Below, one piece after another: positions 51,137 through 59,736 of a DNA stretch of 64,000 bases. A model generated the notes under the pieces. It saw nothing but the letters and a program-made list of their open reading frames with translations. It searched no databases and was not told the origin of the DNA. Location of the stretch: positions 2,418,001 through 2,482,000 of the forward strand of contig NZ_CP048407.1 of assembly GCF_003403315.2 (NCBI RefSeq), read 5' to 3'. Within the stretch, counting starts at the first letter, position 1; each line of letters starts with the position of its first letter. The DNA comes from Thermaerobacter sp. PB12/4term (GTDB lineage Bacteria; Bacillota; Sulfobacillia; Thermaerobacterales; Thermaerobacteraceae). A program made the translations under genes and the position numbers.

Positions 51137-52783
51137 ATGAAGAACCGGCGAACCGGCGGTGACAATCGGATCGTCTCCGGCGGCGAGGCCGCGGGCCTCC
51201 GCGGCGGTGCCGCCGCGGGAGGGAGGCCTGGCGCCGGCCGCCCAGGCGGCGGCGCACCGGGTGGCGCCCACTTGACCGGCGGTGACCCGGGCAGCGGTGA
51301 CGCGGCCGCGCTCCGGCGCCCGCAGCGGGGCGTGGCAAGCGCAGGCCGGCAACCCCTGTCACCGTGCCCGGTCCGCGTGGCGGCTCTGGACATGGCCCGC
51401 GGTCTCAGCATCAGCCTGGTGGTCCTCGGACACACGCCCCTGCCCGCCTGGATCAACGGGCCGCTGAGCACCCTGCGCCTTCCGCTGCTGTTCTTCATTT
51501 CGGGCTACCTCTTCAACTGGGACCGGTACGGCACCCGGCCCGGACAGCTTGTGCGCCAGCGGGCACGCCGCCTGCTCCTACCCTATCTGACGGGCGGCCT
51601 CATGACCTACCTTTTCTGGCAGCTGGCACGCCGCGCGGCGAGCCCGGAGGCCCAGGCCGTCCCCTGGTGGTGGCCCCTGGCCGGCTGGCTCTACGGCAGC
51701 GCCAGCGCCGGCTGGCTCGTCTTCAACCTGCCCCTCTGGTACCTGCCGGCCGCCTTTTGCGGCCAGGTGCTGTTCTGGGGGCTCCTGCGGCTTCTTGCCC
51801 GCCGGCCGCCGCTGCTGCAGGCCGCCGGCGCCCTGGCGGCGGGCCTAGCCGGGATCGCCCTGGGCCGGCAAGCCCCGCTGCCGTGGTCGCTGGACGTCGC
51901 CCTGGCGGCCCAGCCCTTTTTCTGGGCCGGCTGGTTTGCGCGCCAGGCCGGAGGAACCCGGCCCGGCCGCCCCGGCCCCAGGCCCTGGCCGCAAGCAGCG
52001 GAGGCCGCCGAGGCCGAGGGTGCAGCCGGCGGCGCCGGCGGCCTCCTGCCGGGGGATGCGCCGACCGCGCCGGGCCGCTGCGCAACAGATCACGACGCAG
52101 TTCCGGAAACCGGTTGGAAGACCGTGGCTCCCGCCATGCCTGCCGTCAGCGGAGGCAGGGCCCAGGCCCAGGCTGCGGGACCGTCCCTGCTGCCTGGCCG
52201 GCTCGGGCGGCCGGGGGCGGTCTTGCTCGGGTTGGGGCTCTGGCTGGCAGCCCTGGCGGAGAACGGCGCCGTGGCCATCAACACCCGCCAGTACGGCCAT
52301 CCCTTCTGGTTCTACAGCGGTGGCGTCGCGGCGTGCGTGCTGGCCCTGCACCTGGCCACGGCGCTGGCGCGCCTGCCCCTGGCCTGCCGCGCACTGGCCT
52401 ACCTGGGGCAGCACTCCATGGTGGTGCTGGTCTTCCACGTGGGCCTGGCATTCCCCGTCCTGGCGTGGCTGCTGGCCGCGCTGGCGGGAGATCCGCTGCT
52501 GGGTGCGTGGGGCCTGTACTGGTTGTGGGGGCTTGGTTTCACGGCGGCCCTGGCGCGACTTGTACAGTCCTTCCCCCGCCTGGCCCTGGCGCTCGAGGGC
52601 GCCATGCCGCGGCGGGCCGGATCGCTCTGGCCCCGGCGGCCTGAGCTGCGACCGTCGGCAGCCGGCCGGCCCATGCCGGCGCGCGCTGCCCGGGACCGCG
52701 AGTCCGGCCGTCCCGGACGGCCCGGAGGTCGCGCCCAGCCCGGCAGTCGCCCCCGGACCCGTTGGCACGGCGCGGCCGACTGA
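51137..52783 (+). CDS. Membrane-bound acyltransferase (family 3)
   Basis: A polytopic O-acyltransferase of about 548 aa, ten or so spans. The family opening is clear: VAALDMARGLSISLVVLGHT with the conserved His, followed by LPLLFFISGYLF. Further spans include LVFNLPLWYLPAAFCGQVLF and MVVLVFHVGLAFPVLAWLL. Such enzymes acetylate or acylate cell-surface polysaccharide or other lipids. A low-complexity loop of about 90 residues interrupts the middle, and the N-terminal 85 and C-terminal 60 residues are also low-complexity. The start is not secure: the ATG at 51137 has its GAGAAGG too close, and GTG codons nearer to the first span are alternatives. Confidence 0.75.
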   Translation: MKNRRTGGDNRIVSGGEAAGLRGGAAAGGRPGAGRPGGGAPGGAHLTGGDPGSGDAAALRRPQRGVASAGRQPLSPCPVRVAALDMARGLSISLVVLGHTPLPAWINGPLSTLRLPLLFFISGYLFNWDRYGTRPGQLVRQRARRLLLPYLTGGLMTYLFWQLARRAASPEAQAVPWWWPLAGWLYGSASAGWLVFNLPLWYLPAAFCGQVLFWGLLRLLARRPPLLQAAGALAAGLAGIALGRQAPLPWSLDVALAAQPFFWAGWFARQAGGTRPGRPGPRPWPQAAEAAEAEGAAGGAGGLLPGDAPTAPGRCATDHDAVPETGWKTVAPAMPAVSGGRAQAQAAGPSLLPGRLGRPGAVLLGLGLWLAALAENGAVAINTRQYGHPFWFYSGGVAACVLALHLATALARLPLACRALAYLGQHSMVVLVFHVGLAFPVLAWLLAALAGDPLLGAWGLYWLWGLGFTAALARLVQSFPRLALALEGAMPRRAGSLWPRRPELRPSAAGRPMPARAARDRESGRPGRPGGRAQPGSRPRTRWHGAAD

Positions 52784-52818
52784 CGGTTGTCCGGGCGGTG
52801 CCCGTCCCGCCGGAGTCG

Positions 52819-53784
52819 TCACCGGTATGCCGTGGACCACGCCGCCCGGACCTTTTCTATCGCCGCCTCCAGGGCGTCGCCGGTCTCCAGCTCCAGCACC
52901 ACCGGCCCGGCAAACCCCGTTTCGGCCAGGGCTGCGGCCAGCTCCGGCAGGCGCAGGCTTCCTTGTCCCAGGGGCAGGTGGGCCCTGCCGACGGCTGCGC
53001 CGCCGGTCCCCTGGCCCGCCGGCGGCACGGCATCGTGCAGGTGCAGGCCGCGGATGCGGCCGCCCAGGGTGCGGGCCAGTTGTACCGGATCATCACCGTT
53101 GCTGACGGCGTGACCTACGTCCAGGCAGACCGCGACCCCGGCGGCGCGGGCCACCGAGTCGAAAAGAGCCCAGGGCATCCCCTCCAGGTTCTCCAGCGCC
53201 AGAACCGCCGCCGTTGCCGGGGGGACCTCGGTCTGGAGGCGGCGCAAGGCGGCCACCAGACGGGTGGCCAGTTCGTCCAGCAGGCCGGGCCGCTGGTCGG
53301 CCGGTGTGGCCAGCACCAGTGCCTGGGTGGCATAGTTGGCCGGGTGGACCGCCGCCAGGAGGGGGGTCAGGGGGGATGTGGCGCGCAGGGCCGTGACGAT
53401 GGAGGCGATGCTGCCCTCCCAGACGGTCTGGTCTAAGGCGGTGAGGTCAGGCCACACGTAAGGCAGGTGGACGGTGGCCGCCAGACCCTCGGCGGCCAGA
53501 ATGGCGCCGGCCTCGCGCCACGGGCCTGGAGCCGCATAGCGCGCATCCAGCACGCAGGCGTCGGCATGAAACTCCACGGCCCCCGCCCCTTGCCGGCCCA
53601 GCCGGCGCGCCTCGTCCCGCAGGGAGGCCAGGAAGCGATCCGGGTCCTCCGGGCGGTGGCGGCTTCGCCAGAGGGAGCGGCAGGGCAAGGCCAGGACCGG
53701 GTGCGGGCTGCGGGCCGGACCCGCCGGCGACGGGACCGGGGCCGGCGGAGCGGGCTCCGGTGGGGTCGATGGCGGTTCCGCCAC
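52819..53784 (-). CDS. Sugar-phosphate isomerase/epimerase-like TIM barrel (AP_endonuc_2 fold)
   Basis: A 321-aa protein of the xylose isomerase-like TIM barrel group. Strand signatures: GAVEFHADACVLD, LAATVHLPYVWPDL, PLLAAVHPANYA, VLALENLEGMP with a likely metal-binding Glu, VAVCLDVGHAVSNG (Asp, His) and GLHLHDAVPP (His, Asp). The catalytic residues of known isomerases have counterparts, but the substrate is not identifiable. About 25 Pro-rich residues precede the barrel. The GTG at 53784 has GGGAGGAGGAGG 4 nt upstream. It is convergent with the acyltransferase. Confidence 0.8.
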   Translation of the reverse strand: MAEPPSTPPEPAPPAPVPSPAGPARSPHPVLALPCRSLWRSRHRPEDPDRFLASLRDEARRLGRQGAGAVEFHADACVLDARYAAPGPWREAGAILAAEGLAATVHLPYVWPDLTALDQTVWEGSIASIVTALRATSPLTPLLAAVHPANYATQALVLATPADQRPGLLDELATRLVAALRRLQTEVPPATAAVLALENLEGMPWALFDSVARAAGVAVCLDVGHAVSNGDDPVQLARTLGGRIRGLHLHDAVPPAGQGTGGAAVGRAHLPLGQGSLRLPELAAALAETGFAGPVVLELETGDALEAAIEKVRAAWSTAYR

Positions 53785-53880
53785 GGGACCTCCTCCTCCC
53801 TTTTCCTCGCGCAGTCTCCTCGCATCCTCTGCCGGTTTCTTCCCGCAGGCTTTCTTGCCCAAGAGTTCCCCGCACCGTTA

Positions 53881-54001
53881 CCTGAAACATCGTCATCTGT
53901 TTCAGGCAGTCGATCCTCACGGATCGACGGTGCCGGTCTTACCCGGCAATGAGCGGGAGCCGGCTTCCCGCTTCCTCCGGGATCGCCTGCCTTGCGGCAG
54001 G
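53881..54001 (-). ncRNA. Structured DNA downstream of tnpB, candidate omega-RNA / right-end region
   Basis: Four hairpins follow the tnpB stop: cctgcc/ggcagg (53986-54001), agcggga/tcccgct (about 53951-53971), tcgatcc/ggatcga (53910-53927) and cctgaaaca/tgtttcagg (53881-53906). In IS200/IS605 elements the RNA that guides TnpB is made from the 3' end of tnpB and the right end, and the right end carries a subterminal hairpin. The exact RNA borders and element end cannot be set here. Confidence 0.4.
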
Positions 54002-54025
54002 TCTTCCATCCCGTCCACGGGCGTT

Positions 54026-55207
54026 TCACGTCTCCGGGCCACTCCCGGCGACGGCGGCCACCAGGGCCGCGAGATTTCGGGCCGCGTTTTCGTCCCGGTC
54101 GAGCACGAGCCCGCATTCCTCACAGCGGAAAACGCGCTGCGAAAGCGGTAGCGACGCCTTCACCGCGCCGCACCGCGAGCAACGCTTGCTGCTGGGATCG
54201 AACAGCGGTGCTTCGACCAGGACCGCCCCGTGCCAAAAGCATTTGTATTCGAGCTGGCGGCGGATCTCCGCCAGGGCCGCATCGGCCAGCGCCCGGGCAA
54301 GCCGACGGTTCTTCCCCATGCCCGCCACGTGCAGCCGTTCGACCACCACCACGCCATAGGTGGCCGCCAGGTGGTGCGTCAGTTTGTGAAGGGCGTCCTG
54401 GCGGATGTTCCGGACCCGCCCATGGAGCCGGGCCAGCCTGCGGCGGGCCTGCCGCCACCCCCGGCTGCCCTTCTGGCGGCGGGCCAGGGCGCGGTTCCAC
54501 CGGGCCAGTTGTTTCAGGTTCTTCTCCCGCGCTCGGGGATTGGGCCAGACCTCGCCGGTGGAGAGCACCGCCAGGTGCTTGACGCCCGCATCGACGCCGA
54601 CGACCTTCCAGGGGAACCGGGGGCGGCCCGGCTGCCGTTCCACCTCGCAGGTGAAGCTGACGAACCACCGGCCCCCTTCCCGGGCGACCGTGGCCGACAG
54701 GATGCGGGCCGTTCCCGCTTCGATGCGCCGGAGCAGGGCCGTGGTCGGCTCGTGGGTCTTCACCCGCCCGATCCGGGGCAGGACGACGTGGCTTTGGTCG
54801 TCCACCCGGATCGCGCCGGTGGTGAACCGCACGGACTCACGACCCCGCCCCTTCTTCCGAAAGCGCGGGAACCCTACCCCGCGTCCCTTGCGTTCAACCT
54901 TGCGGCTTTTTGACCAGTTCTGAAGGGCCCGGGCCAGCCCGTCCAGGCCGGAGGAATAGGCCTCTTTCGAGTTTTCCCGCCACCAGGGGGCGACGACGTG
55001 CTTTTGCCGGTTCCACTCCCGCCGCAGGGCGGGAAGCGTCCACGGCACCTCCACGCCTGCGCCCCGGGCGCGGGCGTCCAGGCGCTCCTTCACCAGGGCC
55101 AGGCCCCAGTTGAAGGCGAAGCGGCGGGCGCCCACGTGGGAGGCCAGCGCCCGTTCCTGGCGGGGTGTGGGGCCGAGGGCGAAGCGGTACGCCTGCAAAA
55201 CACGCAT
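54026..55207 (-). CDS. tnpB: RNA-guided DNA endonuclease TnpB (OrfB, IS605 family)
   Basis: A 393-aa TnpB, the transposon nuclease related to Cas12. N-terminal helix-turn-helix start (QAYRFALGPTPRQERALASH) and the RuvC triad: D206 in VVGVDAGVKHLAVL, E290 in YGVVVVERLHVAGM and D372 in DRDENAARNLA. A zinc-binding insert has C343-x2-C346 and C362-x2-C365. All catalytic and zinc residues are intact and the length is normal, so the protein may be active. The ATG at 55207 follows a G-run (ggggggcttcccc). It lies just past the rnpB terminator. Confidence 0.93.
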   Translation of the reverse strand: MRVLQAYRFALGPTPRQERALASHVGARRFAFNWGLALVKERLDARARGAGVEVPWTLPALRREWNRQKHVVAPWWRENSKEAYSSGLDGLARALQNWSKSRKVERKGRGVGFPRFRKKGRGRESVRFTTGAIRVDDQSHVVLPRIGRVKTHEPTTALLRRIEAGTARILSATVAREGGRWFVSFTCEVERQPGRPRFPWKVVGVDAGVKHLAVLSTGEVWPNPRAREKNLKQLARWNRALARRQKGSRGWRQARRRLARLHGRVRNIRQDALHKLTHHLAATYGVVVVERLHVAGMGKNRRLARALADAALAEIRRQLEYKCFWHGAVLVEAPLFDPSSKRCSRCGAVKASLPLSQRVFRCEECGLVLDRDENAARNLAALVAAVAGSGPET

Positions 55208-55244
55208 GGGGAAGCCCCCCAAAATCATCCAAGGACAGCGTATC

Positions 55245-55258
55245 AGAACATCTGTTCT
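55245..55258. repeat. 6-bp inverted repeat in the tnpB upstream region
   Basis: agaaca-tc-tgttct, in an AT-rich stretch between tnpB and the rnpB terminator. It may belong to the left end of the element. Confidence 0.45.
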
Positions 55259-55369
55259 TAGACAACGAGCCGGCCGAGGAGGGGAGGGGATGCGAACATT
55301 CGATGACGTTGGGCGAGAAACGATAAGAAACGCACTAGCTGTTCTCAGCCCCCCACGGCCCTTGCACGC

Positions 55370-55409
55370 AAAAAAGAAAAGGCCGCCCTTGCTCCGGCAA
55401 GTGCGGCCT
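55370..55409 (-). terminator. Intrinsic terminator of rnpB
   Basis: Minus strand: AGGCCGC-A-CTTGC, loop CGGA, GCAAG-G-GCGGCCT, then TTTTCTTTTTT. A 12-bp stem with one mismatch and a strong T-tract, 20 nt after the mature 3' end of RNase P RNA. Confidence 0.9.
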
Positions 55410-55427
55410 CCACATCTATAAACCTTG

Positions 55428-55818
55428 GGGCCGAGCCAGCCTGTAAGCCGGGTTCTGTCGAGGGTGATCATCTATCTAGGGCACCCGGTCACCCGGGGCC
55501 TCCAGCGGCCAACCCGAGGGCTCAGCGGGCCACCTCATCGCCCTCCTACTCGGCCTTGCTGCCGGTGGGGTTTGCCTAGCCGGCCAGTCGCCTGGCCGCT
55601 GGTGCGCTCTTACCGCACCTTTTCACCCTTACCGGTGGCCGGCGGCGCGCGGCGCAGGCCGCGCCCCGCGCCGGTTCCACCGGCGGTATGTTTCTGTGGC
55701 ACTTTCCCGGGGGTCGCCCCCGCTGGGCGTTACCCAGCACCGTGCCCTGTGCAGCCCGGACTTTCCTCGGACGCGGCCTTGCGGCCCTGCGCCCGCGATC
55801 ACCCGGCTGACTCGACCC
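55428..55818 (-). ncRNA. rnpB: RNase P RNA, type A
   Basis: Catalytic RNA that matures tRNA 5' ends. On the minus strand the universally conserved blocks appear in order: GAGGAAAGTCCGGGC (5' strand of P4 region, near 55757-55768), GGGTAACGCCC, CCACAGAAACATACCG, GGTAAGGGTGAAAAGG with GCGGTAAGAGCGC, the tRNA-CCA-binding loop GGCAAACCCCACC, and the closing ACAGAACCCGGCTTACAGG. The P1 helix pairs GGTCGAGTCAGCC (55805-55817) with GGCTGGCTCGGCC (55429-55441), which sets the ends to within a few bases. About 390 nt, normal for a type A RNA. No clear promoter was recognised upstream. Confidence 0.95.
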
Positions 55819-56294
55819 ACCATGCCCGCCGCGCCGGCCGCACCGATCGGCTCGCCTGCTCCCGCCTGCTCCGGCGGTGGTGCCGGCAGGCTGGCAATCC
55901 GGTCCCCGAGGCCGCGCCTGGAGGCCCCGCAGCGAGCCTGGGGGGCGCGCCGCGAGCGCGGCCCCGGGAGCGGCACATGCTGCCGCGACCCGGACCCGCC
56001 CGCGGCCGCCCGGCGCGGCCTGGGGTGCGGCCCGGGGTGCGGCACAAAAGCGGGACAAACCTATGGTCCCCTTGGGGACTCCACGGCCATTCTACGGGCC
56101 ATGGAGCGGCCTCACAAGGTCGGGACGAACCAGCCCCGCCGGAACCTGCCGCCTGCACGCCGGAACATGCCACCTGCACCAGAGGGCCGCAGACCGGCGC
56201 GCGCCGCCACGCTGCCCCGGGTCGCGGCGCCGCCAGACATGCCTTGACGTCGCCCGGTACCCGTCCCCGGTGCCACCCCAGCACCTTCGCGGCT
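55819..56294. other. Region between rnpB and the TrmK-RNase H gene
   Basis: 476 bp without a credible gene. It contains a 21-bp tandem duplication, cgccggaac[c/a]tgcc... (56137-56157 and 56158-56178), a small hairpin gtcccc-tt-ggggac near 56070 and a nested palindrome ctcca...tggag at about 56082-56109. Confidence 0.55.
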
Positions 56295-57995
56295 TCAAAC
56301 CGGTCCGGGCGCCCCCTGGGCGCCGCCGGTGCCCTGGTCGATGCCCTGGTTGGCCAGCCGGTCGGCTTCCCGGTTCCGCTCGCGCGGCACGTGAATGAAC
56401 CGCACCAGCTCGAACTGCGCCGCCAAGCGCGCCGCTTGCTCGAACAGCGGTTTCAGCCCCTCGTTCTTCACCCGGTACTGGCCGTTGAGCTGGCGCACCA
56501 TGAGCTCGCTGTCGGAATAGACGTCCAGGCGCCGGGCACCCCGTTCCAGGGCGCGCTGCAGGCCGGTGACCAGCGCCGTGTATTCCGCCACATTGTTGGT
56601 CGCCTCGCCGATGAACCGCGCGATGCGTTCAGCCACCGCCCCGTCCGGCCCGACCAGCACCACCCCGATCCCCGCCGGGCCCGGATTGCCGCGGGCTGCA
56701 CCGTCGGTATGCAGGCGCCACGGGGCAGCGGCCGCCGCCTCCGTCCTATCCAAACCTTCCCCTCCTGCCGGCGTGCCCGCCGGTGGGCTCGCATCCTGAT
56801 CAGGAGCCATATTCCCCGCTTCCAGGGCCAGCACCTCCCCGAGAAACCCCAGCCATGCCGCCGCCTCGCTCCGCCGCAGCACCGCCCGCGAGGTTGAACC
56901 GGTGTTCGCCCGCAGCGCTTTCCGCCAGGGCCGGGCGAGCTCATGGAGCCAGCAGGCGAGCCACGGGCCGGCGCGCCCTGCGGCAGGTGGGCCGGTGACA
57001 CCCTGGGCCGGCCCGGCACCCGGACCGGCACCCCTTGCCCCAAGGCTGCGGGCGGGGTGCGCCAGCAGGGCAGGCCCAACCCGACCCACGGCCTCCCCGG
57101 GGTCGACGCCCCACCGGAGCGCCAGCCCGGCCAGCCGGTGGGCGGCCTCGACCACCGGGGCGTCCCAGAGCCAGATGAACGGCCGTTCGTCCGGAGCGGC
57201 GTCCTCCGGGCCCGAAGGGTTTGTGATCGCTAACACAGGCCAGCCCACGGGCAGGTGGAACGGAGGTTCGACCACGCGCCCGGCGATGATCACGTAGGCA
57301 TGGCGGCCTTCCACCACCACCCGTTCCTCTTCCAGGTCCAGGAACAGGCAGCGTGGGGGTCCCTCCCGACCCGGGCGGGCCGGCGCACCGTCATCTGGTC
57401 CTTGGCCGGAGGGCGCCACTCCTGTAATCCCGGCTCCGGCGGGCCCGGCTTGGGGCGCGCATGGCCCGCATGCCCCTGGCGGGCCGGCCGTTTCCGCCTC
57501 GGCGGGGACTTCTGGCCCGGTGGTCGGCGCCGCCATGGCGGGCGCAACGCCCAGCCACAACCTTTCCATCCACAATCTTCCGGTGCGCCGGTCCAGCGCC
57601 GGAAGGCGCAGGGCGGCGGCACCGCGGGTGGGCTGCAACAAGAGCCGCGTGCCCGGCTCCAGCCGGCCGGCCCCCGCGCGCAGGATGGCGGCAATGGTCT
57701 CCCCGTGGAGGCCGCTGATGACCACGGTCCCGGCCTCCCCCGGCCGCAGGGGCAGGAGGCCTGGCCCCTGGCGGAGTTCGATCCGGTCCTGGGTGCCCGT
57801 ATCCTCCACCAGCCGCCGCGCCGCAGCCAGGGGCGCGGCCCGCAGGTCGGTGGCGATGGCCCGCCGGGCGCGGCCGCGCAACACGGCCGTGACGGGCAGC
57901 AGGCCGTGGTCGGTGCCGATGTCGGCCAGTACCTCGACCCGGCCCAGCATGTCCAGAAGGGCCTCCAGCCGCGGTCCCAGGCGGCGCGCCGTCAT
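56295..57995 (-). CDS. Fusion of TrmK-type tRNA methyltransferase and RNase HI
   Basis: One open frame of 566 aa with two domains. N-terminal: a TrmK-like methyltransferase (m1A22 of tRNA) with the SAM motif LADIGTDHGLLPV, AIATDLRAAPLAAA, VVISGLHGETIAAIL and LLLQPTRGAAALR. After a Pro/Gly-rich linker and a second TrmK-like block (WRLHELARPW region) the C-terminal 139 residues are RNase HI: D431 in HTDGAARGNPGP, E471 in NNVAEYTALV, D495 in VYSDSELMVRQL and D545 in NREADRLANQG, a complete DEDD set. No stop separates the two. TrmK and RNase HI are normally separate proteins of about 230 and 150 aa. The ATG at 57995 has AAGGGG upstream. Confidence 0.85.
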   Translation of the reverse strand: MTARRLGPRLEALLDMLGRVEVLADIGTDHGLLPVTAVLRGRARRAIATDLRAAPLAAARRLVEDTGTQDRIELRQGPGLLPLRPGEAGTVVISGLHGETIAAILRAGAGRLEPGTRLLLQPTRGAAALRLPALDRRTGRLWMERLWLGVAPAMAAPTTGPEVPAEAETAGPPGACGPCAPQAGPAGAGITGVAPSGQGPDDGAPARPGREGPPRCLFLDLEEERVVVEGRHAYVIIAGRVVEPPFHLPVGWPVLAITNPSGPEDAAPDERPFIWLWDAPVVEAAHRLAGLALRWGVDPGEAVGRVGPALLAHPARSLGARGAGPGAGPAQGVTGPPAAGRAGPWLACWLHELARPWRKALRANTGSTSRAVLRRSEAAAWLGFLGEVLALEAGNMAPDQDASPPAGTPAGGEGLDRTEAAAAAPWRLHTDGAARGNPGPAGIGVVLVGPDGAVAERIARFIGEATNNVAEYTALVTGLQRALERGARRLDVYSDSELMVRQLNGQYRVKNEGLKPLFEQAARLAAQFELVRFIHVPRERNREADRLANQGIDQGTGGAQGAPGPV

Positions 57996-58079
57996 CCGGC
58001 AAACCCCTTCCTTGCCGCTTCCATTCCGCCGCTGCTATCATGGGCACGCAAGGGACGATCCCGCAAAGGGGGCTTCCCG

Positions 58080-58280
58080 ATGAAAGTCACCGTTCCCATT
58101 CCCGTGCGCAAGGTGTACGAGATCAAGGGGCCGAAGCGCGTCCAGGAGATCCTGGACGAGCTGGGCCTGCCTTACGAGTCGGTCATCGTGATCCACGAAA
58201 AGCGGTTGCTGACCCCCGATGCCCGGGTCCCCGACGACGCCGAGATCGAGGTGCGACCGGCCATTTCCGGCGGCTCGTAG
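58080..58280 (+). CDS. ttuB: TtuB-like ubiquitin-fold sulfur carrier (ThiS/MoaD family)
   Basis: A 66-aa beta-grasp protein: MKVTVPIPVRKVYEIKG, VQEILDELGLPYESVIVIHE and the end VRPAISGGS. In the TtuB/ThiS family a C-terminal Gly-Gly is adenylated and thiocarboxylated to deliver sulfur. Here one Ser follows the two Gly, so the chain would need trimming or an exception. It lies 45 nt before ttuA, which takes sulfur from TtuB for tRNA 2-thiolation. The ATG at 58080 has AAAGGGGG 7 nt upstream. Confidence 0.85.
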   Translation: MKVTVPIPVRKVYEIKGPKRVQEILDELGLPYESVIVIHEKRLLTPDARVPDDAEIEVRPAISGGS

Positions 58281-58325
58281 GGCCCGGAGGCTCGTAGAAG
58301 GGTTCGCAGAAAGGAGGTGGCGCCG

Positions 58326-59240
58326 GTGAAGTGCACCAAGTGCGGCGAACCGGCCGTGGTGCCCATCCGGCGGCACAACGCGGCTTTTTGCGCCGAGCAC
58401 TTCTTCGAGTACTTCGACAACCAGGTCCAGCGCGCCATCAAGGAACACCGCATGTTCACAAAGCACGACCGCATCCTGGTCGCCGTATCGGGTGGCAAGG
58501 ACAGCCTGGCCGTCTGGGACGTGCTCTTGCGGCTGGGCTATGAAGCCCACGGCTTCTACATCGACCTGGGCATCGGCGAGTACTCCAAGCGCTCTACGGA
58601 GAAGGTCCGGAACTTCGCCGCCGAGCGCGGCGCCACCCTGCGGGTCGTCTCCGTGGAGGAGGAGTACGGCCTGGGCACCCAGGAACTGGCCCGCAAGGTG
58701 CGGCGGCCGGCCTGCTCCGCCTGCGGCCTGAACAAGCGGTACCTGTTCAACAAGGTGGCGCTGGAAGGCGGCTACGACGTCATCGTCACCGGTCACAACC
58801 TGGATGACGAGGCGGCCACGCTCCTGAGCAACGTGCTCCACTGGAACACCGGATACCTGGCCCGGCAGGCGCCCGTGCTGGAGGCGACGGCACCCAACCT
58901 GGTGAAGAAGGTCAAGCCCCTCTTCCGGCTGACCGAGCGCGAGATCGCGTCCTACTGCGTGCTGCGGGGGATCGACTATATCGTGGAGGAGTGCCCCATG
59001 GCCAAGGGGGCCAAGTCGATCCAGTACAAGCACATCCTCAACCAGCTGGAAGAGCTCTCGCCCGGCACCAAGGCGGCCTTCTTCTTCGGCTTCCTTGAGC
59101 GCGGCCGCCAGCACTTCGAGGAGGAGCGGGAGCAGGTGGAGATCCGTCCCTGCACCGTCTGCGGCCAGCCCACCACCACCGAGATCTGCGCCCACTGCCG
59201 CATGCTGCAGCGCGCCGGGGTGGCCGTGGCCAGAGCCTGA
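58326..59240 (+). CDS. ttuA: tRNA-5-methyluridine-54 2-thiolase TtuA
   Basis: Thiolates T54 of tRNA to s2T, which stabilises tRNA in thermophiles. A 304-aa TtcA-family protein: N-terminal zinc finger CTKCGEP with C22 and H25, PP-loop VAVSGGKDSLAVWD, the iron-sulfur ligands C-x2-C in ACSACGLNKR and Cys in EECPMAKGAK, and a C-terminal zinc finger CTVCGQPTTTEICAHC. TtuA binds a catalytic [4Fe-4S] cluster through these three Cys. GTG at 58326 has AAAGGAGG 8 nt upstream and gives an MKCTKC start; the GTG at 58317 is inside that site. Operon with ttuB. Confidence 0.92.
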   Translation: MKCTKCGEPAVVPIRRHNAAFCAEHFFEYFDNQVQRAIKEHRMFTKHDRILVAVSGGKDSLAVWDVLLRLGYEAHGFYIDLGIGEYSKRSTEKVRNFAAERGATLRVVSVEEEYGLGTQELARKVRRPACSACGLNKRYLFNKVALEGGYDVIVTGHNLDDEAATLLSNVLHWNTGYLARQAPVLEATAPNLVKKVKPLFRLTEREIASYCVLRGIDYIVEECPMAKGAKSIQYKHILNQLEELSPGTKAAFFFGFLERGRQHFEEEREQVEIRPCTVCGQPTTTEICAHCRMLQRAGVAVARA

Positions 59241-59499
59241 GGCGGGCGGGCCTCGGGCGGGCCGGGACTGAAGCGGGTGGAACCCGAGGCAGGCCTGTTG
59301 GGCGCGCCACCCCACCACCCGGATCGTCGCCGCTGGCCCTTGCTGCGACCGCCGGCAGCCAGCACCAGGGCACCGGCGCCCGTGCCGCCGGAGGCAGCAG
59401 CCGGCCGGGCCGGGGGCAGGTCTGGGCGGAGCCGGCGGGTGATACCCGTTCGGGTGGCCGTCCTGGTGGCGGGGCAGGTTATCACCGGAGGTGAGATCC

Positions 59500-59706
59500 A
59501 TGCCCCGCACCGGGGAAGAACCCGGCCCTGGCATTTACACGTGCACCCGCTGCGGGCAGACGGTGCGCCTGGACGACCCGGGCGACCGGCTGCCGCCGTG
59601 TCCTGACTGCCGCAACACCGAATTCACCCGCGCGGTGACCGATCCCGCTGCGACGGGGGTCAGCGCGCGGATCCCACCTCAGCAGGACGGCCGGAACAGG
59701 CGATGA
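59500..59706 (+). CDS. Small zinc-ribbon protein
   Basis: A 68-aa protein with C-x2-C in YTCTRCGQTVRL and C-x2-C in PPCPDCRNTEF, a rubredoxin/zinc-ribbon arrangement. The remaining tail is Arg/Pro-rich. Similar short ribbons are common in thermophilic Firmicutes; function is not known. The ATG at 59500 has GGAGGTGA 6-8 nt upstream. It follows ttuA by 259 nt and could be a separate transcript. Confidence 0.75.
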   Translation: MPRTGEEPGPGIYTCTRCGQTVRLDDPGDRLPPCPDCRNTEFTRAVTDPAATGVSARIPPQQDGRNRR

Positions 59707-59736
59707 CGGAGGCCGGCGGAAGCAAGTGATGAAAGC

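Larger units (their letters stand above)
53881..55258 (-). mobile_element. IS200/IS605-type element carrying only tnpB (approximate limits)
   Basis: One tnpB gene flanked by hairpins: aga-aca/tgt-tct at 55245-55258 upstream and the hairpin cluster downstream. A tnpA (HUH transposase) is absent, as in IS1341-type elements that depend on other copies. These elements do not make target duplications, so ends are not visible from the sequence alone. Confidence 0.55.

Noticed and set aside
55425-56897. Plus-strand frame across rnpB
   Set aside because: Antisense to RNase P RNA and to the RNase H domain.
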